Assembly: GCA_964411505.1 (NCBI GenBank)
Contig: CAYPLH010000038.1
Span: forward strand, 1-38,690
Origin: CAYPLH01 sp964411505
Lineage (GTDB): Bacteria > Bacillota > Clostridia > CAYPLH01 > DUMO01
DNA: 38,690 bases
Direction: 5' to 3'
Shown one piece after another: positions 34,415 through 38,690 of the stretch; the stretch's first letter is position 1; every line of letters starts with the position of its first letter. A model generated the notes under the pieces. The model was not told the origin of the DNA. It worked only from the letters and a program-made list of their open reading frames with translations, and did not search any database. The position numbers and the translations under genes were made by a program.

Positions 34415-35143
34415 TCATCTTAAGCAACACTTCTTATATTTTTTACCGCTGCCACAAGGGCATGGATCATTTCTGCCGATTTTCTGCCTGGTATTCATAT
34501 CTATAACATTAGACCCACCTAGATTAAAAGGCTTATTAGGAAGTGGTCTCAAGTTTGGCTTTTCGAACTTCTCAAAGATTTCATTTGGAGTGTGGCCGTT
34601 GTTTTCCCATAGCCTCACATTATTAGAAAGCTCCATCACTAGCTGCAATACCTCATTGACTTGCTTTTCATCTTTGAAATTGATTTCAAAAGTGTTAAAT
34701 AACTCAAATGCTTCCGCAGGTCTAAAATCACCCCTGCATTTCCACATCATGTTCTCGCAGAGCATCTCTGCTTTTTCATAATCATTTGGAAAGAAGTTAT
34801 TCTTAACATATTTCATTAGGTCGTCATACTGCTTTGGCTTTTCATAGTAGAACATATGCGAATACTTAAGCAGTTCTTCCTTATCCGGAATATAGTAAGG
34901 CTTCTCTGCTTTCTTCTTCCGCATTGATTTAAAATCATTAAACTCCATAATAGTCTCATGGACAAAATGATCCTTATAAGCATAGACATACTGCTTACTC
35001 AGGTCTTCATCAAAATACACTGCAACATCATCGATGCCAACCTGATCCTCATTCTGGTTATTATAAATATCTACAACTACCTCAGCAGGAACCTGTCCAT
35101 ATAAATTTGTAAGGGCTATAATGTACTGCTTTATTAAATCCAT
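34415..35143 (-). CDS. SEC-C motif zinc-binding protein
   Basis: A 242-residue protein. The last 25 residues are a SEC-C motif, IGRNDPCPCGSGKKYKKCC, the zinc-binding tail also found in SecA and in many otherwise unrelated proteins. The first about 215 residues are helical and charged, with IALTNLYGQVPAEVVVDIYN at the N-terminus, and match no family I can name. The tail probably makes contact with a nucleic acid or partner protein. aaagg lies 10 nt before the ATG at 35143. It is transcribed with the unknown 238-aa gene downstream. Confidence 0.82.
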   Translation of the reverse strand: MDLIKQYIIALTNLYGQVPAEVVVDIYNNQNEDQVGIDDVAVYFDEDLSKQYVYAYKDHFVHETIMEFNDFKSMRKKKAEKPYYIPDKEELLKYSHMFYYEKPKQYDDLMKYVKNNFFPNDYEKAEMLCENMMWKCRGDFRPAEAFELFNTFEINFKDEKQVNEVLQLVMELSNNVRLWENNGHTPNEIFEKFEKPNLRPLPNKPFNLGGSNVIDMNTRQKIGRNDPCPCGSGKKYKKCCLR

Positions 35144-35195
35144 TGCATCACTACCTTTATTTATGTAATTTTCCGACTTCTATATTTCTGAAAAA

Positions 35196-35227
35196 ACGGC
35201 CATCTCTGCTTGTAAAAATGCCCGTTC
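35196..35227 (-). terminator. Terminator of the AbiH gene
   Basis: AACGG-CAT pairs with ATG-CCGTT with one central mismatch, followed on the minus strand by TTTTTT. It shares the loop bases taaaaatgcccg with the terminator after the TIR gene. The remaining gap (35228-35371) holds no gene. Confidence 0.6.
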
Positions 35228-35371
35228 TCTTTCACTGCCTATCTGGGTGTCAAACTAATTATGCTTATCTGGATATCCTGCCTACCAAGTAATAATCTTT
35301 AGATGCTCCTGTCCCCAAATCAACTAATGTTACATTTATCCAATGCGGGTTGTCTTATCTCTCAAGCGTCA

Positions 35372-37084
35372 TCATCTTTTGAAGAATTGACTGACATCCT
35401 CCCCATCATACTGATAATTTCTGGCATTACGCAAAGCTTTATTAAAAACAAGAGACCCGTCTGCAAGAGAGTATTTTCTAGTTCTGTTGTTATATACAAA
35501 AATAATATCTTGAGCAGTCAGGAAAACATAGCTCAATCGTCTATTTACCAGGCTTTGATTTGGAATGCTTTCAAGTTCATTAACAAAGCTCCAGTGATTA
35601 CTAACATTTTGAAAAAGAAAGACTCCTTGATTACTACCATGAATTATAGCAAACAAGTATTTACCCGACTGATCGAAAAAAGCCTTACTTACATGGGATG
35701 AAAACACTACTTCATAATCAACAACAGTACTTTCCTGGTTTACTATTAAAAATGAAAAGTTTAATGTCTTTACAGACCATCTACCGTCAGAAGAAGCGCA
35801 CAGCTTTTTTTCAATAGGCAATCTTTTTTCTTTTCCAGACAATGCCTTATCATTTAGATAAGTCACTGTAATATCATCCGTACGAAAAATAGAAACAGCC
35901 AAGCGAGCAATTCCAAGTTTCGCTATTAACTTTTCAATATTATCCAGATTATGTAGTCCGTGACATGAGAAATACCAGCGGACATCTTTGATATTAGGAA
36001 TCCTTGATACAATTTCGGAAAAATAGTCCCAATCCACAGGCGAAAGAGAGTGGCCGATTGTAACGATATCTTCTATTTTATTTAAACCTGTGAAAAATGC
36101 ATCTTGATCATAGATAATATCTTTGCTATTCTTTGTCAATGCTTTATCGCCTTCACTAATTAGTCGAATTACATTATCCTGAGCAACATCAATCGTTGAA
36201 AGTCTAAATGGATCTTTTATCCACTTTAAAGAATTGTCATCAAAATCATATGAGTATGTATCTTCCCGAGGTATATGCCCTAATATCAATCTTTCCTTTG
36301 GAAAATACTTCTTCTTTCGTCGACAGCCATGAATATAACAAATGTTATCTTCGTGAAATCCGTAAAGTGTCTCAATAAACTCTGTATAATTAAAGCAAAG
36401 AACCTGTCCATTTTTCCTTAATATATCTTGTAGAGGCCGGTCATCAGTTCCTATTGAAAGTGATTCGACCCACATACGAAAGCGTCGTGGCAATTCATTT
36501 ACAACTGTCATGATTGGATTTGCTGCTGCTTCAGTCGCTTGGAAGAATTCAGATGCACCAGCATCTTCATCATATGCACCTAATATATCTAGCCAATTGT
36601 CAACAATTACACCATTGCTCATAGCATTTGTATTAAAATGTGCGAGAGCTTCTTCAAAATCTGCCCAAATATCCTCAGAGGTTATAAAATTCTCAAGGGC
36701 GTGGAGAAGTGCACTGTTTTTTCCCATAGTATCCCTAAACGCATAATAACTCGACCGTACCCCATGCATTAAATCAAATCCATTTCCGATTACATAAAGA
36801 ACATGGTCGTTAGAAAAATGGATATCGTCCTTTGCGACAACCCTCCACTCATTCAATCGATGATTAAATGTTTTTTTATCTTCTGACTTTTTTTGCTGCC
36901 ATTTTTCATTTTCTATTCGCTCTATTTCTTTTTCTCGCTGTTCCTGTGTAGCCTTGCGACACAATGGACAGTGTTTAGGATTTGCATAGCCTCGTTGCTC
37001 AAAGAGTTCTCTCTCATAATTTCTAAACACAAATGCTTTCCCGCACATTTTACAAGATAGTTCTTGGGTGTAATAAATTGGCAT
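35372..37084 (-). CDS. AbiH-family abortive-infection protein with zinc ribbon and C-terminal extension
   Basis: A 570-residue protein in three parts. Residues 1-45 form a probable zinc ribbon (Cys11-x2-Cys14 and Cys39-x2-Cys42). A charged coiled-coil linker (45-75, EQREKEIERIENEKWQQKK) follows. Residues about 94-390 are the AbiH domain, opening with the family signature VLYVIGNGFDLMHGVRSSYYAF and with HALENF, DIWADFEEALAHF, LCFNYTEFIETLYG, IYIHGCR-like and GHSLSPVDWDYF segments. Residues 400-570 are rich in short beta strands (FAIIHGSNQGVFLF, YVFLTAQDIIFVYNN), like a few propeller blades. AbiH proteins limit phage growth by abortive infection and are usually about 300-400 aa, so this is an enlarged fusion. 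aggagg lies 12 nt before the ATG at 37084. Downstream of the TIR gene, it fits a defence island. Confidence 0.88.
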   Translation of the reverse strand: MPIYYTQELSCKMCGKAFVFRNYERELFEQRGYANPKHCPLCRKATQEQREKEIERIENEKWQQKKSEDKKTFNHRLNEWRVVAKDDIHFSNDHVLYVIGNGFDLMHGVRSSYYAFRDTMGKNSALLHALENFITSEDIWADFEEALAHFNTNAMSNGVIVDNWLDILGAYDEDAGASEFFQATEAAANPIMTVVNELPRRFRMWVESLSIGTDDRPLQDILRKNGQVLCFNYTEFIETLYGFHEDNICYIHGCRRKKKYFPKERLILGHIPREDTYSYDFDDNSLKWIKDPFRLSTIDVAQDNVIRLISEGDKALTKNSKDIIYDQDAFFTGLNKIEDIVTIGHSLSPVDWDYFSEIVSRIPNIKDVRWYFSCHGLHNLDNIEKLIAKLGIARLAVSIFRTDDITVTYLNDKALSGKEKRLPIEKKLCASSDGRWSVKTLNFSFLIVNQESTVVDYEVVFSSHVSKAFFDQSGKYLFAIIHGSNQGVFLFQNVSNHWSFVNELESIPNQSLVNRRLSYVFLTAQDIIFVYNNRTRKYSLADGSLVFNKALRNARNYQYDGEDVSQFFKR

Positions 37085-37215
37085 ATGATATCAACACCTC
37101 CTCACTTCTATTTAATAACCAAAAAGTGGCCTAACTCTTTCTTAAATCTTGAAAGCACATATTCCTGGGTGTATACCAGCACCTTACCTTTCACATCACT
37201 TCTCATATCATTCAC

Positions 37216-37320
37216 TTAGGATGAACTTCCAGCAAAATTCAACCCAATAAAACCTAAGTTAAGTGAATAGCCTGTAAGTCTGTTCGATTTTATTAAACCT
37301 TTCACACCTCTAAATATCAT
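37216..37320 (-). CDS. Possible small protein (34 aa) between TIR and AbiH genes
   Basis: The frame from the ATG at 37320 to the stop at 37216 encodes MIFRGVKGLIKSNRLTGYSL, then NLGFIGLNFAGSSS. A strong ribosome site (gaaggaggg) lies 7 nt upstream. The frame is also open further upstream (to 37398), but without a ribosome site there. There is no homology I recognise; it has a basic first half and a hydrophobic second half. It may be a real small protein, or debris. Confidence 0.35.
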   Translation of the reverse strand: MIFRGVKGLIKSNRLTGYSLNLGFIGLNFAGSSS

Positions 37321-37450
37321 AAGGCATCCCTCCTTCATAAGTCTCGCTGGTTTGTTATGTTCATCCATTGGATCTTGAGGGAAATCCATCCTAAGCAAAT
37401 GATTATATTCTACCCATTAATACAATATTCTGACACCTCTATGTAGAAAT

Positions 37451-37488
37451 AAAACGGGCAACTCTTCAGAACTAAAAATGCCCGTTTT
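37451..37488 (-). terminator. Terminator of the TIR-domain gene
   Basis: A perfect 10-bp stem AAAACGGGCA/TGCCCGTTTT with an 18-nt loop, about 40 bp after the TIR stop. The stem ends in TTTT on either strand. Confidence 0.65.
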
Positions 37489-37524
37489 GATTAAGTGACT
37501 AGAGGACTTTTTCCAATCCTGGAA

Positions 37525-38658
37525 TCACTTTTGCACCTCTTCTATGAAATCATATCCTTTTTGAGTAACTACAAGAATGCTTCCTTCTTTTCCTCTTGAC
37601 TCAATAAACTCATTTACTAATAACTCTCTGACTACATTTTCCCACTTTGCAATTTCTCGGCGATCTTGTGATGTAATAAAATTATGATTTTCGACTTGAA
37701 TGTCAGTCCCAGAAAGAGTTTTAGTCATTATAATAGTCCCTTCATCTGCATTACAGGCAGCCTGTAATAGTTTTTGTGCATCTGGTCCAATAATTGTGGA
37801 TGGATGAGTAGATTCCAAAATGCTCGAGATAAAGGAATCTCGCTTACTTTCCCAGCGTACACCTTGTAGAGGTTCAAGACCAAACTCATTTATCAATACA
37901 TCTTTTAACTGATCCAATTTTTCTTTTATCTCAATCTTATCACTATCCAACTTTAATGCAATTTGCCTGGGATTAATGGAACCTTTAATCTCATGAAAAT
38001 CAAATCCAGGAAGTAGAACTGTTGTATACTTATTTTGCAGCACCCATGCTGCACCCATTTCATTCATACAGGCAACACTCTCATAATAGTTTTTAGACAA
38101 GATAAAAATAACATGCAGATTAAAGTCTTGAAACTGCTTTTTAAGATAGTCAAATATATCTTCATTTAAAGGAATGTTATACCCAGGAACTGAAGAACAG
38201 AAGAGTTGTTCACTTCTCAAACCTATATTTTCAAGAAAATCAACAATTCGAGAAACATAGCTCTGATCTTTACTTGAATGGCTTATGAATATCTTGGTTC
38301 TTTTCTGGTTCATGTCATTAGCTCCTTGAAAACTTTCAATTTTTTCATTCTCTAATGGATAGTACTTATCAATGTTTTTCTTCATTGCTAAAAGACTTCC
38401 GCTTAGTTCATTAAAGGAGTGTTCATCTCTCCATCCATTAAATCCTTGCTTGAGATTTACTAAAATGTTATGGATAAACATATCTTTTGTTTTATCATGT
38501 AAGTGCTGCAATTCAAGTTGAAGTTCTTGTTTCCATAATGAAAACTCCGGCTTATTGTAAATTACATTTGAACGAGGCATTCCATTCCCACCAGCAACTT
38601 GAAAATGAGATTTTATTTCATCAATTTTATCTATCAATTCTATGAGATCACTTCTCAT
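37525..38658 (-). CDS. TIR-domain protein, probable antiphage NADase/signalling effector
   Basis: A 377-residue cytoplasmic protein. The ATG at 38658 is chosen because gaggtg lies 7 nt upstream; nine more in-frame residues without a ribosome site reach 38685. Residues 1-115 are a helical N-terminal domain (SLWKQELQLELQHLHDK, FIHNILVNLKQGFNGW). Residues 121-235 are a TIR domain: KIFISHSSKDQSYV (box 1), SSVPGYNIPLNEDIF (BB loop) and the catalytic Glu200 in ACMNEMGAAW. Residues about 290-377 look like a winged-helix domain (NADEGTIIMTK, TQKGYDFIEE). Bacterial TIR domains cleave NAD or make signal molecules in Thoeris and related systems. No ThsA-like partner is visible in the window, but the upstream flank is cut off. 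Confidence 0.88.
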   Translation of the reverse strand: MRSDLIELIDKIDEIKSHFQVAGGNGMPRSNVIYNKPEFSLWKQELQLELQHLHDKTKDMFIHNILVNLKQGFNGWRDEHSFNELSGSLLAMKKNIDKYYPLENEKIESFQGANDMNQKRTKIFISHSSKDQSYVSRIVDFLENIGLRSEQLFCSSVPGYNIPLNEDIFDYLKKQFQDFNLHVIFILSKNYYESVACMNEMGAAWVLQNKYTTVLLPGFDFHEIKGSINPRQIALKLDSDKIEIKEKLDQLKDVLINEFGLEPLQGVRWESKRDSFISSILESTHPSTIIGPDAQKLLQAACNADEGTIIMTKTLSGTDIQVENHNFITSQDRREIAKWENVVRELLVNEFIESRGKEGSILVVTQKGYDFIEEVQK

Positions 38659-38690
38659 TGAGATCACCTCGCTTCGTAAATACAATAAAT

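Noticed and set aside
1..38690. CRISPR arrays, tRNA and rRNA genes
   Set aside because: No regularly spaced short repeats, cloverleaf-like sequences or rRNA-like segments were recognised on reading both strands.

Overview
The window looks like a chromosome segment of an anaerobic, low-GC Gram-positive bacterium of the Clostridia/Tissierellia type. The evidence is AT-rich DNA, strong AGGAGG-type ribosome binding sites, several GTG/TTG starts, S-layer-homology (SLH) surface proteins, a BioY transporter under a BirA-type operator, a Dpp/Opp operon and an ECF sigma operon. The species cannot be named from this. No rRNA, tRNA or CRISPR array was seen. Nearly every gene lies on the minus strand; bioY is the only intact plus-strand gene.

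1-4.6 kb, housekeeping: the 5' part of a heavy-metal P1B ATPase behind a short hemerythrin/RIC-like gene, with a perfect FNR/CRP-type box centred at about -41.5 of a predicted promoter; a K+/H+ antiporter with RCK-type C-terminal domains; a small GNAT protein; and bioY, whose -35 box lies inside a BirA-like operator.

4.6-9.7 kb, c-di-GMP signalling: a hybrid histidine kinase (periplasmic-binding-type sensor, HisKA, HATPase, two receivers, Hpt) is followed 46 bp later by a receiver-PAS-degenerate GGDEF-EAL protein. 9.9-15.7 kb, oppABCDF-type operon: the order is substrate-binding lipoprotein, two permeases, two ATPases. The lipoprotein reads as a circular permutation of the usual SBP_bac_5 fold, which is the most unusual single gene here. 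A 17-bp hairpin separates it from the permease genes. 16.1-16.9 kb is an exonuclease III-type gene with a TTG start and its own terminator.

17.3-25.8 kb is one giant secreted surface protein (2819 aa: NHL-type propellers, IPT/TIG, Big-like repeats, chitobiase-like C-terminal repeats, three SLH). It contains an almost perfect 630-bp tandem duplication and has a structured leader. 26.1-28.2 kb is a graveyard: an orphan signal peptide, a 5'-truncated SLH gene, and plus-strand remnants of an AraC regulator, a PAS domain and an SLH domain.

28.3-32.6 kb is an ECF-sigma-controlled operon (sigma, likely anti-sigma, DUF4358-like lipoprotein, MBOAT acyltransferase, DHHW/AlgJ-like protein), probably for acetylation of a cell-surface polymer, with a good ECF-type autoregulatory promoter. 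32.6-38.7 kb looks like a defence island: a TIR-domain protein, an AbiH protein with an added zinc ribbon and C-terminal extension, a SEC-C protein paired with an unknown helical protein, and an XRE regulator.
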